Assembly (NCBI GenBank): GCA_964503885.1
Contig: CAZDCD010000023.1
Coordinates: 1 to 64,000, forward strand
DNA length: 64,000 nucleotides
Source: CAZDCD01 sp964503885
GTDB lineage: Bacteria > Bacteroidota > Bacteroidia > Bacteroidales > UBA10428
Direction: 5' to 3'
Shown piece by piece: positions 7,752 through 17,496 of this stretch (positions within the stretch are counted from its first letter, which is position 1; each line of letters begins with the position of its first letter). The notes beneath the pieces were generated by a model, which searched no databases, was not told the DNA's origin, and saw only the letters and a list, made by a program, of their open reading frames with translations. The position numbers and the translations under genes are program-made.

Positions 7752-9287
7752 TCATTGCTGTTTCCCGCTCAGTGTCTCCAATCCCTTATTCACTCTTTTG
7801 ATGGTCTCATCCCTGCCGAGCAGTTCCATAATATCAAACAGGTGCGGGCCTGCGGCCCTGCCAACAAGGATCAGTCGCAAAGGATTCATGATCTTACCGA
7901 AACCGGTATTTTTGACTTCTGAAAATTCCTTGATCCGCTGCTCAAGTGTAAGGGAATCAAAAGCAGGCGCTGATTCGATAATGTTTAAGGCTTCACGGAT
8001 TAGTGCTGCGGTATCTTCCTTCCAGAATTTGTCAATACCTTTCTTATCGTATGACTCCGGCGTTTGAAAAAAATAAAAGACATGGTCCCATATTTCCGTG
8101 ATAAAAGTAATCCGTTCTTTCACAAGTCCGGTGATCTTTAAAACCTTATTATAATCGTAAGCAATGTTTCGCTTTACGAGCTCTGGAATAAACGTTTCAG
8201 CCAGTTCTTCATTGCTGAGATTTTTAATATACTGCTGGTTAAACCACTTTGCCTTTTCAGGATCAAACCGTGCCCCTGCTTTCTGCACCTTATCCAGTGA
8301 AAATGAACCGATCAGCTCATCCATAGTAAACAGTTCTTGGACGGTGCCCGGATTCCAGCCCAGCAAAGCCAGCATGTTTACAACAGCTTCGGGAAGATAC
8401 CCCGATTCCATGTATCCTGAAGATATTACTCCTTCCGGAGATATCCATTCCAGCGGGATTACAGGAAATCCATCCTTATCCCCGTCGCGTTTGCTCAGCT
8501 TGCCCTGTCCGTTTGGTTTTAAGATAAGCGGTAAATGTGCAAATTCGGGTTTCTTCCATCCGAATGCTTCGTACAAAAGGATGTGAAGAGGTAATGATGG
8601 AAGCCACTCCTCTCCCCTGATCACGTGGGTTATTTTCATCAGGCAATCGTCCACCACATTGGCCAGGTGATAGGTCGGCAACCCGTCGGATTTAAAGATT
8701 ACCTTGTCATCAAGTGTGGAAGAGCTGAAAACCATATTACCACGGACAATATCATGGACAAGAATATCCCTTTTTTCAGGTATTTTGAACCTGATCACAT
8801 AAGGAACTCCCGAGTTAATGATTCCTGCTGTTTCCTGTTCCCTGAGCGTAAGAGAATTCTTAACTTTGTATTTATCCGATCTTATTGTGTGATCATAGGA
8901 AAATGGATGCTTTGCAGCTTCGGATTCTTTTCTCAGGTTTTCAAGCTCAGCGGGAGTATCGAATGCATAATATGCCTGTTTTGCGGCGATAAGAAGATCA
9001 ACATGTTCCTTATAAATATGCTTTCTTTCCGATTGCCTGTATGGTATAAAAGGACCACCCTTAGAAACCCCCTCGTCAATTCTTATGCCACACCAGTTAA
9101 GCGATTCAATAATATAATGCTCGGCACCGGCAACAAACCTTGCCTGATCGGTATCTTCTATCCTGAGAATAAATGTCCCGTTGTTCTGCCGGGCAAAGAG
9201 GTAATTGAACAGGGCAGTTCTTACCCCGCCAATATGAAGAGGACCTGTCGGACTCGGAGCAAATCTTACCCTGACTTTTTCAGCCAT
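7752..9287 (-). CDS. gltX: Glutamyl-tRNA synthetase
   Basis: A 511-residue class I aminoacyl-tRNA synthetase that charges tRNA-Glu in the cytosol. The HIGH motif appears as PSPTGPLHIGG (residues 10-20) and the KMSKS motif as KLSKRDG (about residue 263). Length and domain order (Rossmann catalytic domain, then helical anticodon-binding domain) match discriminating or non-discriminating GluRS; the type cannot be told from sequence alone. The gene stands alone, convergent with lon. Confidence 0.97.
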   Translation of the reverse strand: MAEKVRVRFAPSPTGPLHIGGVRTALFNYLFARQNNGTFILRIEDTDQARFVAGAEHYIIESLNWCGIRIDEGVSKGGPFIPYRQSERKHIYKEHVDLLIAAKQAYYAFDTPAELENLRKESEAAKHPFSYDHTIRSDKYKVKNSLTLREQETAGIINSGVPYVIRFKIPEKRDILVHDIVRGNMVFSSSTLDDKVIFKSDGLPTYHLANVVDDCLMKITHVIRGEEWLPSLPLHILLYEAFGWKKPEFAHLPLILKPNGQGKLSKRDGDKDGFPVIPLEWISPEGVISSGYMESGYLPEAVVNMLALLGWNPGTVQELFTMDELIGSFSLDKVQKAGARFDPEKAKWFNQQYIKNLSNEELAETFIPELVKRNIAYDYNKVLKITGLVKERITFITEIWDHVFYFFQTPESYDKKGIDKFWKEDTAALIREALNIIESAPAFDSLTLEQRIKEFSEVKNTGFGKIMNPLRLILVGRAAGPHLFDIMELLGRDETIKRVNKGLETLSGKQQ

Positions 9288-9427
9288 ACTTTTTTCATGC
9301 GAAGATAAAGAATTACCGCGTAAATTCTAAGTATCCCGGCTATATGTTAAGGTTTTGAACATTTGCCGGCGAGTGTTGTTGTTTATAATGAATCTAAATA
9401 GTGTCGAACCATTAAAACAGATAAGCT

Positions 9428-10039
9428 ATGATAGTTACAAAATTTGAATTACCGAAATTGGATTATGCATACGATGCACTTGAACCGCATATTGACGCCC
9501 GGACCATGGAGATCCATTATACAAAGCATCATCAGGGCTACACCGATAAACTGAACTCCGCATTACAGGATTCAGAACACGAAGAAAAATCTATTGAAGA
9601 ATTATTTTCACAGGTATCAAAACTTTCTTCAGCCATACGGAATAACGGAGGCGGATATTATAACCATAGTCTTTTCTGGAAGATAATGTCACCAAAAGGA
9701 GGAGACAAGCCATCAGGAGATCTCGCCGATGCCATTACCAGGTACTTCGGTTCATTTGATCAGTTCAAAGAAAAATTTTCGAATGCAGCTGCAACCAGGT
9801 TTGGTTCAGGATGGGCCTGGCTCATAAAGAGCAATGGTGAACTGAAAGTCACATCTTCACCGAACCAGGATAATCCTCTTATGGATGTGGCCGATGTGAA
9901 AGGGACACCTATTCTTGGATTGGATGTGTGGGAACATGCTTATTACCTGAAATATCAGAACAGAAGACCTGAATATATTTCAGCCTTCTGGAATGTCATC
10001 AACTGGAACGAAGTGTTGAACAGGTTTAAAAATGCTTAA
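9428..10039 (+). CDS. sodA: Superoxide dismutase, Mn-type
   Basis: A 203-residue Fe/Mn-family superoxide dismutase. Metal ligands are H30, H80 (in NHSLFW), D166 and H170 (in DVWEHAYY). The outer-sphere glutamine is supplied by the C-terminal SPNQDNP segment, and the position before NHSLFW is GGGYY, both typical of Mn-type enzymes. The product removes superoxide in the cytosol. An intrinsic terminator at 10076-10105 makes it a separate unit from the Fe-type paralogue that follows. Metal use is inferred from motifs; cambialistic use cannot be excluded. Confidence 0.92.
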   Translation: MIVTKFELPKLDYAYDALEPHIDARTMEIHYTKHHQGYTDKLNSALQDSEHEEKSIEELFSQVSKLSSAIRNNGGGYYNHSLFWKIMSPKGGDKPSGDLADAITRYFGSFDQFKEKFSNAAATRFGSGWAWLIKSNGELKVTSSPNQDNPLMDVADVKGTPILGLDVWEHAYYLKYQNRRPEYISAFWNVINWNEVLNRFKNA

Positions 10040-10075
10040 TAAGTAACAGGAATACTATTACGTCTGATGCGTCAT

Positions 10076-10105
10076 TCCCCGGTCACTGCACCGGGGATTT
10101 TTTTT
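10076..10105 (+). terminator. Intrinsic terminator after sodA
   Basis: A perfect 8-bp stem TCCCCGGT/ACCGGGGA (10076-10083/10090-10097) has a 6-base loop and is followed by eight T. It lies 37 bases after the sodA stop. Confidence 0.9.
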
Positions 10106-10390
10106 GGCAGAAATTACTGTATATCCCTGTCCTATCTGGTCATCTGAATTTACTCTGTTCCATTCAGGTTGCAGGTACTGCCCTAAAAAAATATGAGCCA
10201 GACATGCCTGAAAGAAAAGATCAAGGAATTCCGGATACAGATAGGGCGATGCTTAATCATGATCAAAGGCTGCCGGTTGTTTATCGTATGTCAAAATTCA
10301 GGAGATTTTCTTGAGCAAAAAACAAAAAAGATTTGATTCTCATCAGAAATGTTTGTAACTTGATGGGTATAAACCAATTCAAATAAAGCC
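10106..10390. other. Gene-free region upstream of sodB
   Basis: I see no gene, strong hairpin or repeat here. It must contain the sodB promoter because the sodA terminator precedes it, but I find no clear TAnnTTTG box. GTTTG near 10350 is the nearest partial match. Confidence 0.4.
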
Positions 10391-10966
10391 ATGTCATTCG
10401 AATTGCCAAAATTACCCTATACATTGGATGCACTGGAACCTGTGATCAGTAAAAAGACACTTGAATTCCATTACGGAAAACACCATCAGGCTTACGTCAA
10501 TAACCTGAATAACCTCGTTAAAGGAACTCCGTTTGAAAATGCCACACTTGAGAAGATTATAAAGGAAGCCGAGGGTGGGATTTTCAACAATGGAGCCCAG
10601 GTATGGAACCACACCTTCTACTTTACCGGTTTTTCACGGAACAATGTGCATGAACCTGACGGAGAGCTTAAACGGGCCATTAATACTCAATTTGGTTCGT
10701 TGGCAGCATTTCAGGAAGAATTTGCAAAGGCTGCCGGAACGTTATTTGGTTCGGGCTGGACCTGGCTGGTAAAAAATAAGAGCGGTTCCCTCGACATTAT
10801 CCAGGAGAGCAATGCCGGGAATCCGTTGCGCAACGGATTGATCCCAATCCTTACCTGTGATGTATGGGAACATGCGTATTATCTTGATTATCAGAACAGG
10901 CGTCCTGATTATGTAAAATCGTTCTGGAACATCCTGGACTGGAAAATAATTTCAGACAGGTTTTAG
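10391..10966 (+). CDS. sodB: Superoxide dismutase, Fe-type
   Basis: A 191-residue Fe/Mn-family superoxide dismutase. Ligands are H27, H74 (in AQVWNHTFY), D157 and H161 (in DVWEHAYY). The active-site glutamine is Q70 just before NHTFY, while the C-terminal loop reads SNAGNPL; that pair is the Fe-type signature. It lies 351 bases after the Mn-type gene and has its own terminator, so the two are separately transcribed. An organism with both forms can keep the activity under iron-poor and iron-rich conditions; that reading is inference. Confidence 0.92.
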   Translation: MSFELPKLPYTLDALEPVISKKTLEFHYGKHHQAYVNNLNNLVKGTPFENATLEKIIKEAEGGIFNNGAQVWNHTFYFTGFSRNNVHEPDGELKRAINTQFGSLAAFQEEFAKAAGTLFGSGWTWLVKNKSGSLDIIQESNAGNPLRNGLIPILTCDVWEHAYYLDYQNRRPDYVKSFWNILDWKIISDRF

Positions 10967-10975
10967 TTAGTGCCC

Positions 10976-10999
10976 GCCAAGCGGAGCTTGGCTTTTTTT
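10976..10999 (+). terminator. Intrinsic terminator after sodB
   Basis: A perfect 7-bp stem GCCAAGC/GCTTGGC (10976-10982/10986-10992) has a 3-base loop and is followed by seven T. It starts 9 bases after the sodB stop. Confidence 0.9.
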
Positions 11000-11017
11000 A
11001 TTGACACTTGACGGGTA

Positions 11018-11689
11018 CTAATCCAATCCTTTGATCACAATCACAATTTCGCCTTTAACCCCTTTTTCAGTATAGTATGCGATCATCTGTTCCATGCTGC
11101 CTCGAACAGTTTCCTCATGTATCTTGGTGATTTCCCTCGATATGGATATTTCTCTGGATTCACCAAAATGTTCGGCAAGTTGCTCCAACGTCTTTAAAAG
11201 CCTGTGCGGCGACTCATAAAGGATTACTGTTCGTGTTTCACCGGCCAGTTCTTTTAACCTTGTTTGCCGGCCTTTCTTCGGTGGCAGGAATCCTTCGAAA
11301 ACAAATCGGTCAGAAGGAAATCCCGAAGTCACCAGTGCCGGGATCAATGCAGTTGGTCCGGGCAGGCATTCAATATCAATACCCTGGCGCAGGCACTCCC
11401 TGACCAGTAAAAAGCCGGGGTCGGAAATTCCGGGAGTTCCTGCATCGGTTACAATTGCTATGGAATCACCGCCAAGCAAAATTTCCGCAATCCGCAAAAG
11501 TTTCTTATGTTCATTGAATTTATGAAACGACGAAAGCTTCTTCCTGATGCCATAGTGATTTAGCAGGATGGTCGTTTTGCGCGTATCTTCAGCAAGGATC
11601 AGGTGGACTTCCTTTAATGTGGTGATTGCCCTGTAAGTAATATCACCCAGATTGCCCAATGGCGTAGGAATAAGATACAACTTACTCAT
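11018..11689 (-). CDS. rsmI: 16S rRNA (cytidine-1402-2'-O)-methyltransferase
   Basis: A 223-residue tetrapyrrole-methylase-fold enzyme that methylates the 2'-OH of C1402 in 16S rRNA with SAM. The N-terminal LYLIPTPLGNLGDIT and the SAM-site stretch VTDAGTPGISDPG (about residues 79-91) are characteristic. It is shorter than the roughly 280-residue E. coli protein because the C-terminal domain is missing, as is usual in Bacteroidota. Its start overlaps the end of the upstream gene by 8 bases, so the two are translationally linked. Confidence 0.93.
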   Translation of the reverse strand: MSKLYLIPTPLGNLGDITYRAITTLKEVHLILAEDTRKTTILLNHYGIRKKLSSFHKFNEHKKLLRIAEILLGGDSIAIVTDAGTPGISDPGFLLVRECLRQGIDIECLPGPTALIPALVTSGFPSDRFVFEGFLPPKKGRQTRLKELAGETRTVILYESPHRLLKTLEQLAEHFGESREISISREITKIHEETVRGSMEQMIAYYTEKGVKGEIVIVIKGLD

Positions 11690-12398
11690 TCCTGCCTGTA
11701 ATTAGTTTGCGCCTGATCAGTTCGAGGATCTTTTGCACCAGCTCATCGTCCATATCCCAGCTGTAATTCTCAATCAGGAAATTATACGCTTCATTAAAAT
11801 CGGTTGCACTATTAAGTACCTGTATGGTTTCTTCGTATTTCCTGGTATCGTCTCTGAACAGTTCATGGATGAACGAGAATTTATCATTTATCCCGATTGC
11901 ATTCGCAATATCGGAAATAGGTTTTGACTGAAGTTTTGATGATAAATCGCTGTATTGCCTCGATTTTGCCAGGTTGTCGTGAAGCGAAGAAGGCGGATTC
12001 CCGAAGTTGTCGGTAACCATTTTCGTTGCTTCCTTTTTAGTGGTCCGGGTGGTTCTGCCATTATTCTCATCCCTGTTATCCGGGTTTTCTTCCCCGGTAT
12101 TTTCTGCTGGAGTCCTGGCAATTTCCTGTCCGGACGGCCCTGTTATTTTATTTGTTGTGGATTCCGAAAGGTCCTTTTCTGCAGGTTCCTTCTCCTGCCG
12201 TCCGGAAGATTCGTCCACAGGTTGCCGGACAGCATTCTGCTTTAACATCAACAATACATCGTACAGGTTTCTCGTTTTATCCAACAGAAGATCGATTTCA
12301 ATCGGTGATATTTTTTTTGATGAGTCGAATCCGTTGACCAGTATTTCTAGTCCCCTGATGTTTTCGGATAAAATGTCGATAGTATGTTTATAATCCAT
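11682..12398 (-). CDS. Conserved Bacteroidota hypothetical protein
   Basis: A 238-residue protein that I recognise only as a conserved hypothetical of this phylum. The N-terminal 65 residues are helical, the middle (about 65-140) is a low-complexity hydrophilic linker rich in E, T, N and R, and the C-terminal 90 residues form a conserved helical module (SDIANAIGINDKFSFIHELF, then DFNEAYNFLIENYSWD). No signal peptide or membrane segment is seen. The 8-base overlap with rsmI suggests co-translation. It diverges from tdk across 78 bases. Confidence 0.7.
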   Translation of the reverse strand: MDYKHTIDILSENIRGLEILVNGFDSSKKISPIEIDLLLDKTRNLYDVLLMLKQNAVRQPVDESSGRQEKEPAEKDLSESTTNKITGPSGQEIARTPAENTGEENPDNRDENNGRTTRTTKKEATKMVTDNFGNPPSSLHDNLAKSRQYSDLSSKLQSKPISDIANAIGINDKFSFIHELFRDDTRKYEETIQVLNSATDFNEAYNFLIENYSWDMDDELVQKILELIRRKLITGRNE

Positions 12399-12433
12399 GG
12401 TATATTCAAATAAGATAACGTTTGGTTTTTGCC

Positions 12434-12441
12434 TATTTTTG
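12434..12441 (+). promoter_or_regulatory. -7 box of the tdk promoter
   Basis: TATTTTTG matches the Bacteroidota -7 consensus TAnnTTTG. The start would fall near 12448, about 29 bases before the tdk ATG. No clear TTTG lies at the usual 20-base distance upstream. Confidence 0.45.
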
Positions 12442-12476
12442 TATAGAACGTATAAAATTAGGAAAAACTTATAAGA

Positions 12477-13052
12477 ATGTTCGATGAAAATTATATGAAT
12501 ACTTCATCCCGTAAAGGATGGATTGAAGTAGTTGTGGGATCGATGTTTTCAGGAAAGACAGAGGAACTGATACGTAGGTTGAGAAGGGCTCAGCTGGCTA
12601 ACCAGAAAGTAATGATATTTAAAAATGCTCTCGATACAAGGTATTCGCAAACCGAGTTGGTTTCACACGATGAAAAATCCATCCATTCAATTCCGGTTTC
12701 CACTGCAAAAGAAATACTGGCGCATATATCCGATGTGAATGTGGTGGGCATTGACGAGGGTCAGTTCTTCGGACAGGATTTACCCGAAATTGCCAATTAT
12801 CTTGCCAATTCGGGTATACGTGTGATCGTGGCCGGTCTCGATATGGATTATCAGGGTAAGCCATTTGGACTAATACCGCAGCTTATGGCCATAGCAGAAT
12901 ATGTGACCAAACTTCATGCAGTATGCGTGAGGTGCGGAAACCTGGCCAGTTACTCACACCGCAAGATAAATGTGGATGATCTTGTATTGCTGGGTGAGCT
13001 GAAAGAATACGAACCACTCTGCAGAGACTGTTATGATACTGTTACAAATTGA
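12477..13052 (+). CDS. tdk: Thymidine kinase (type II)
   Basis: A 191-residue enzyme that phosphorylates thymidine to dTMP in the salvage pathway. The P loop is GSMFSGKT (residues 21-28), and GIDEGQFF supplies the Walker B and catalytic region. The structural zinc site is formed by CVRCG and CRDC in the C-terminal lasso. Length agrees with the family. It precedes murF-alr by 21 bases and probably shares a transcript with it. Confidence 0.95.
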   Translation: MFDENYMNTSSRKGWIEVVVGSMFSGKTEELIRRLRRAQLANQKVMIFKNALDTRYSQTELVSHDEKSIHSIPVSTAKEILAHISDVNVVGIDEGQFFGQDLPEIANYLANSGIRVIVAGLDMDYQGKPFGLIPQLMAIAEYVTKLHAVCVRCGNLASYSHRKINVDDLVLLGELKEYEPLCRDCYDTVTN

Positions 13053-13073
13053 TTCATTAAAAGTGCACATACT

Positions 13074-15536
13074 ATGACTGAATACCGGATAAGTGAAATC
13101 GCAGAGACCCTTGGCAAACCATTAATCAGGAAAGATTGTATCATCAGGTATCTGCTCACCGACAGCCGTAAAATAATTTCTCCTGCGGATTCCCTGTTTT
13201 TTGCTATAGAAGGACAGAGGCATGACGGACATTCTTTTATCGGTGAACTGTATGGTAAAGGAGTGAGATCATTTGTGGTATCGGAAGAAAAGGGTTACTC
13301 CACAGGCTATTCTGATGCCAATTTTATATATTCAGGCAATGTGTTGAATTCGCTGCAGTCACTGGCAGCTTTTCACAGGAAAAAATTCAATTTCCCTGTT
13401 GTCGGCATCACCGGGAGTAACGGGAAAACCATTGTTAAGGAATGGACTTACCATTGTCTTTCGGTCACAAAAAACATAGTCAGAAGCCCTAAAAGCTACA
13501 ATTCACAGGTGGGTGTTCCCCTTTCAGCATGGCTGATTCAACCGGGAAATGACTTCGGAATTTTTGAAGCAGGAATTTCAAAACCGGGGGAGATGAAAAA
13601 CCTCGAGAGAATTATTGCTCCCGAGATTGGCATCTTTACCAATATCGGTGAAGCACACCAGGAAAATTTCAGGGATATTCCGCATAAGATCATTGAAAAA
13701 CTAAATCTATTCGCTTACAGCAATACGCTGATCTATTGCAAAGATCACAAGCATCTCGATCATGCCATTCTTACCGATTCATCCATAAACCAGGCAAAAT
13801 TATTTACCTGGTCGTTCAGGTCGGGCGGAGATGTAAATATCACCGCGCTCAGCAAATCAGCGAATCAGACCACAATTGAGATTACCTGCGACAGCACAAC
13901 ACATTCTTTTACAGTGCCTTTCGCTGATGACGCATCTATAGAGAACGCCATGCATGTGGTTACCCTGCTGATCTTTCTCGGTGAATACAATGAACAAACA
14001 CAGGGACAGCTGGCCACATTACCCTCAGTTGCCATGCGGCTCGAGCTCAAGAGAGGGATCAATACCTGCACCATAATCAACGACAGTTACAATTCCGACA
14101 TCAACTCGTTATCCATTGCCATCGACCTGCTAAATATGCAGGTACAGCACCCGGTAAAAACCCTTATACTTTCGGATATTTACCAGTCAGGAATGCAGGA
14201 AGAGGCTTTATATACGCGTATAGCAAGACTTCTAGGTGCAAAAAACATTGATAGACTGGTAGGTATAGGCGGCGCCATATCAGCAAACAGGCAATTTTTC
14301 GGACCGAATGCTGCATTTTTTGCTTCTACCGAAGAATTTCTGATCCATCTTCCCGAAATGGAATTTGCAAACGAAGCCATTCTCATCAAAGGTTCACGCA
14401 AATTCGAATTTGAAAAAATATCGGCGGTTTTTGAAGAAAAAAAACATCTCACCCGTCTTGAGATTAATCTGAATGCATTAATCGATAACCTTAATTTTTA
14501 CCGTTCCCTGCTTCAGGAAAAAACAAAAATAATGGTGATGGTGAAAGCATTGTCATACGGAAGCGGTTCTTACGAAATCGCCAACATGTTGCAGTACCAG
14601 AGGGTAGATTATCTTGGTGTGGCATTTGCCGACGAAGGTGTGGAGCTGAGAAATGCAGGCATTACACTGCCTATAATGGTGATGAATGCCGATCCCGATA
14701 GCTATGACACCATGATCAGGCACAGGCTTGAACCTGAACTTTATAGCTTTACCACACTTGAACTTTTCAATTTTGCTGCAGTTCGAAACCAGGAATCACA
14801 ATATCCGGTCCATATTAAACTCGATACCGGCATGCACAGGCTTGGATTTGCTGAAGAAGACACTGACCGGTTATGCAATGTGCTTGAACATACAAAAAAT
14901 GTCAATGTGAGCTCGGTATTCTCGCATCTTGCTGCTTCTGATGAACCTGAACATGATGAATTCACGCGTGAGCAGATCAGAAAATTTACAGCGACCTCTG
15001 AAAAGATCGCTAAAGCAATTGGATATCCGTTTGACAGGCATATCCTCAATTCATCGGGAATTGACCGTTTTCCTTCGGCACAGTTCGAGATGGTAAGACT
15101 GGGAATAGGCCTTTACGGATTTTCAGCAATAAATTCCGCCAAACTTAAGAATATAAGTTCGTTAAAAAGCACTATATCACAGGTTAAGAAGGTGCATGAG
15201 GGAGAAACAATCGGTTACGGACGCGCAGGAAAAACAAAAAAAGAGATGATTATTGGGACAATTCCAGTGGGATATGCCGACGGGATAAACCGCAAGCTCG
15301 GTAATGGTAAAGGGAAAATGCTTATCAGGGGTAAATTGGTTCCCATAGTTGGCAATATCTGCATGGACATGTGCATGATCGACGTTGCAGGTACCGATGC
15401 ACATGAGGGAGATGAAGTCACTATATTTGGTGACGGCTACCCGATGACAGAGCTCGCCAGACAACTCGGAACCATTCCCTATGAGATCCTCACCGGAATA
15501 TCAGTCAGGGTGAAAAGAATTTATTACCATGAATAG
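13074..15536 (+). CDS. murF-alr: Bifunctional MurF (UDP-MurNAc-tripeptide:D-Ala-D-Ala ligase) / alanine racemase
   Basis: An 820-residue fusion typical of Bacteroidota. Residues 1-455 form a MurF ligase with ATP loop GITGSNGKT (about 112-120) and DSYNSDINS in the C-terminal domain. Residues 460-820 form a type III PLP alanine racemase with the lysine in VMVKALSYG (about K491), catalytic tyrosine in IGYGRAGK and the C-terminal GNICMDMCMID segment. The fusion supplies D-Ala and adds D-Ala-D-Ala to the peptidoglycan precursor in the cytosol. The next gene begins 3 bases after the stop. Confidence 0.95.
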   Translation: MTEYRISEIAETLGKPLIRKDCIIRYLLTDSRKIISPADSLFFAIEGQRHDGHSFIGELYGKGVRSFVVSEEKGYSTGYSDANFIYSGNVLNSLQSLAAFHRKKFNFPVVGITGSNGKTIVKEWTYHCLSVTKNIVRSPKSYNSQVGVPLSAWLIQPGNDFGIFEAGISKPGEMKNLERIIAPEIGIFTNIGEAHQENFRDIPHKIIEKLNLFAYSNTLIYCKDHKHLDHAILTDSSINQAKLFTWSFRSGGDVNITALSKSANQTTIEITCDSTTHSFTVPFADDASIENAMHVVTLLIFLGEYNEQTQGQLATLPSVAMRLELKRGINTCTIINDSYNSDINSLSIAIDLLNMQVQHPVKTLILSDIYQSGMQEEALYTRIARLLGAKNIDRLVGIGGAISANRQFFGPNAAFFASTEEFLIHLPEMEFANEAILIKGSRKFEFEKISAVFEEKKHLTRLEINLNALIDNLNFYRSLLQEKTKIMVMVKALSYGSGSYEIANMLQYQRVDYLGVAFADEGVELRNAGITLPIMVMNADPDSYDTMIRHRLEPELYSFTTLELFNFAAVRNQESQYPVHIKLDTGMHRLGFAEEDTDRLCNVLEHTKNVNVSSVFSHLAASDEPEHDEFTREQIRKFTATSEKIAKAIGYPFDRHILNSSGIDRFPSAQFEMVRLGIGLYGFSAINSAKLKNISSLKSTISQVKKVHEGETIGYGRAGKTKKEMIIGTIPVGYADGINRKLGNGKGKMLIRGKLVPIVGNICMDMCMIDVAGTDAHEGDEVTIFGDGYPMTELARQLGTIPYEILTGISVRVKRIYYHE

Positions 15537-15539
15537 GCA

Positions 15540-16316
15540 ATGAAGATACCCCTTTCAGTAACAGTAATTACTTTCAACGAAGAACTGAACATCCGCAGGT
15601 GTCTGGATTCGGTCAAAGATATTGCCGACGATATTGTGGTGGTGGATTCGTATTCATCGGATGAGACCGTAGAAATTTGCAGGGAATTGGGTGTACAGTT
15701 CGTAAGCCATGTGTTCGAAGGGCACATACAACAGAAAAATTTTGCCGTAGGCCAGGCAAAATTTCCGCATATTTTATCGCTCGATGCCGATGAGGCCCTT
15801 TCCGACACGCTAAGAGACAATATTAAGATAGTCCTGGAAAACTGGATAGCTGACGGCTATACGATGAACAGGCTGAACAATTATTGTGGAAAATGGATCA
15901 GGCATGCAGGTTGGTACCCCGACAGAAAACTTAGGTTATGGGACAGCCGCAAAGGCAAATGGACAGGACAGAATCCACATGACCGGTTTGAGCTTGAGAA
16001 AGACTCAAGGATCGGTCATATCCGGGGAGACATTCTCCATTATTCGTACCCTTCTATATCCCAGCATATTGAGCAGATCAACAAATTTTCGACCATATCG
16101 GCTTCAGGTAAGTTCGAAAAAGGGAAAAAAATTCCATTGTTTGTGACCATTTTACGAACATGGTTCACCTTCATAAAAAAATTTATCCTGAAACTTGGCT
16201 TTCTCGATGGTTACTATGGGTATATCATAAGCAGGCTTTCAGCCTGTGGGGTGTTCCTTAAGGATATTAAGCTCAGAGAAATGCACAGGAATAATCAGCA
16301 CACCAAAGCAGAATGA
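15540..16316 (+). CDS. Glycosyltransferase family 2 (LPS core type)
   Basis: A 258-residue GT-A enzyme. The N-terminus SVTVITFNEELNIRRCLDSV and VVVDSYSSDETVEI are the nucleotide-sugar fold, and LSLDADEA carries the DxD-type metal motif. A C-terminal hydrophobic helix (about residues 200-235) probably docks it to the inner membrane. It resembles WaaE/KdtX-like core transferases; donor and acceptor cannot be read from sequence. It starts 3 bases after murF-alr and overlaps the next glycosyltransferase by 4 bases (ATGA). Confidence 0.85.
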   Translation: MKIPLSVTVITFNEELNIRRCLDSVKDIADDIVVVDSYSSDETVEICRELGVQFVSHVFEGHIQQKNFAVGQAKFPHILSLDADEALSDTLRDNIKIVLENWIADGYTMNRLNNYCGKWIRHAGWYPDRKLRLWDSRKGKWTGQNPHDRFELEKDSRIGHIRGDILHYSYPSISQHIEQINKFSTISASGKFEKGKKIPLFVTILRTWFTFIKKFILKLGFLDGYYGYIISRLSACGVFLKDIKLREMHRNNQHTKAE

Positions 16317-17398
16317 AGGTCGCTTTTTTTAACAGCACACAAGCCTGGGGGGGAGGCGAAAAATGGCATTTTGAAATGTCTACGGGTTTGTATGAAAAGG
16401 GGTGGGACACTGTTGTTTATGCAAATAAAAATAGCGAATTGTCAGCCCGTATGCACAAGGCCGGAGTAGCTATACACGATGTGAGCATCTCAAACCTCAG
16501 TTTTCTGAACCCCTTTAAGATCCGTTCACTGGTTGCGTCTTTTCAAAAGGAACGGATCCGGACGATTATACTGAATCTTTCGGCGGACCTTAAAGCGGCC
16601 GGCATCGCAGCAAAACTTGCAGGCATAGAAACCATCATATACAGGCGCGGAAGTGCCATACCAATTCAAAATTCCTGGATGAACCGTCAGCTTTTCAGAA
16701 AGGTAATTACCCATGTTATTGCCAATTCGTCGGAAACTAAAAAAACCATCTTAGCCAATAATCCCCGGCTTATTCCTGAAGAAAACATTACAGTGATTTA
16801 TAACGGACTGAATTTCAGCAAATACGAAAATGGAGGTTCCATTCCTTCTTTTCCGAAAAAAAACGGGGAGATCGTTATCGGCAACCTGGGTCGGCTGGTA
16901 AAGCAGAAAAGTCAGCATAGCCTGATTGACCTGGCGGTGTTGCTGAAAAAGCGAAATCTGCCGGTAAGGATTCTGATCGGGGGCGCCGGTCCCCTTGAGG
17001 AAAACCTGAAGTTAGAAACCAGAGAGAAAGGGGTTGAAGAGATGGTGACTTTTACCGGTTTTATCAACGATATTAAGGGTTTTATGCTGTCAATAGATAT
17101 TTTCATTCTAACATCATTATGGGAAGGATTTGGCTATGTGATTGCAGAAGCCATGTACTTCAAAAAACCGGTGATTGCCTTTGATGTTTCGAGTAACCCG
17201 GAGCTGATCGATGACGGTAAAGACGGATTCCTGATACCATCGGGAGATTTGACGGCTATGGCCGGATCAGTCGAATATTTCTGCATAAATACAAGCCTGA
17301 TGGCTCAATTTGGCGAAACGGGCCATGAAAAAGTTACCGGAAAATTCAGTTTTAATAAAAGTCTCGATAATTTGATGAGCCTGATTGCTTCACTCTGA
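16313..17398 (+). CDS. Glycosyltransferase family 4
   Basis: A 361-residue GT-B retaining glycosyltransferase. The N-terminal acceptor domain begins with STQAWGGGEKW. The C-terminal donor domain has GNLGRLVKQKS, GGAGPLEE and the E-x7-E motif in EGFGYVIAEAM (about residues 266-276). The 4-base overlap with the preceding family 2 enzyme implies that they act on the same glycan, probably LPS core or a cell-surface glycolipid. Substrates are unknown. Confidence 0.87.
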   Translation: MKVAFFNSTQAWGGGEKWHFEMSTGLYEKGWDTVVYANKNSELSARMHKAGVAIHDVSISNLSFLNPFKIRSLVASFQKERIRTIILNLSADLKAAGIAAKLAGIETIIYRRGSAIPIQNSWMNRQLFRKVITHVIANSSETKKTILANNPRLIPEENITVIYNGLNFSKYENGGSIPSFPKKNGEIVIGNLGRLVKQKSQHSLIDLAVLLKKRNLPVRILIGGAGPLEENLKLETREKGVEEMVTFTGFINDIKGFMLSIDIFILTSLWEGFGYVIAEAMYFKKPVIAFDVSSNPELIDDGKDGFLIPSGDLTAMAGSVEYFCINTSLMAQFGETGHEKVTGKFSFNKSLDNLMSLIASL

Positions 17399-17496
17399 TC
17401 ACGAAGTCAGTTTTGAAACATATAAGTGTGTTGTATGCAATTGCTATTTTTATATATTTGCATATTTTATACTCTCTTTTGCATAAATATTTATTC

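Noticed and set aside
8041..8060. TTATCG inside gltX and other coding genes as further dyad sites
   Set aside because: The second half-site is absent at N5, so these are chance hexamers.
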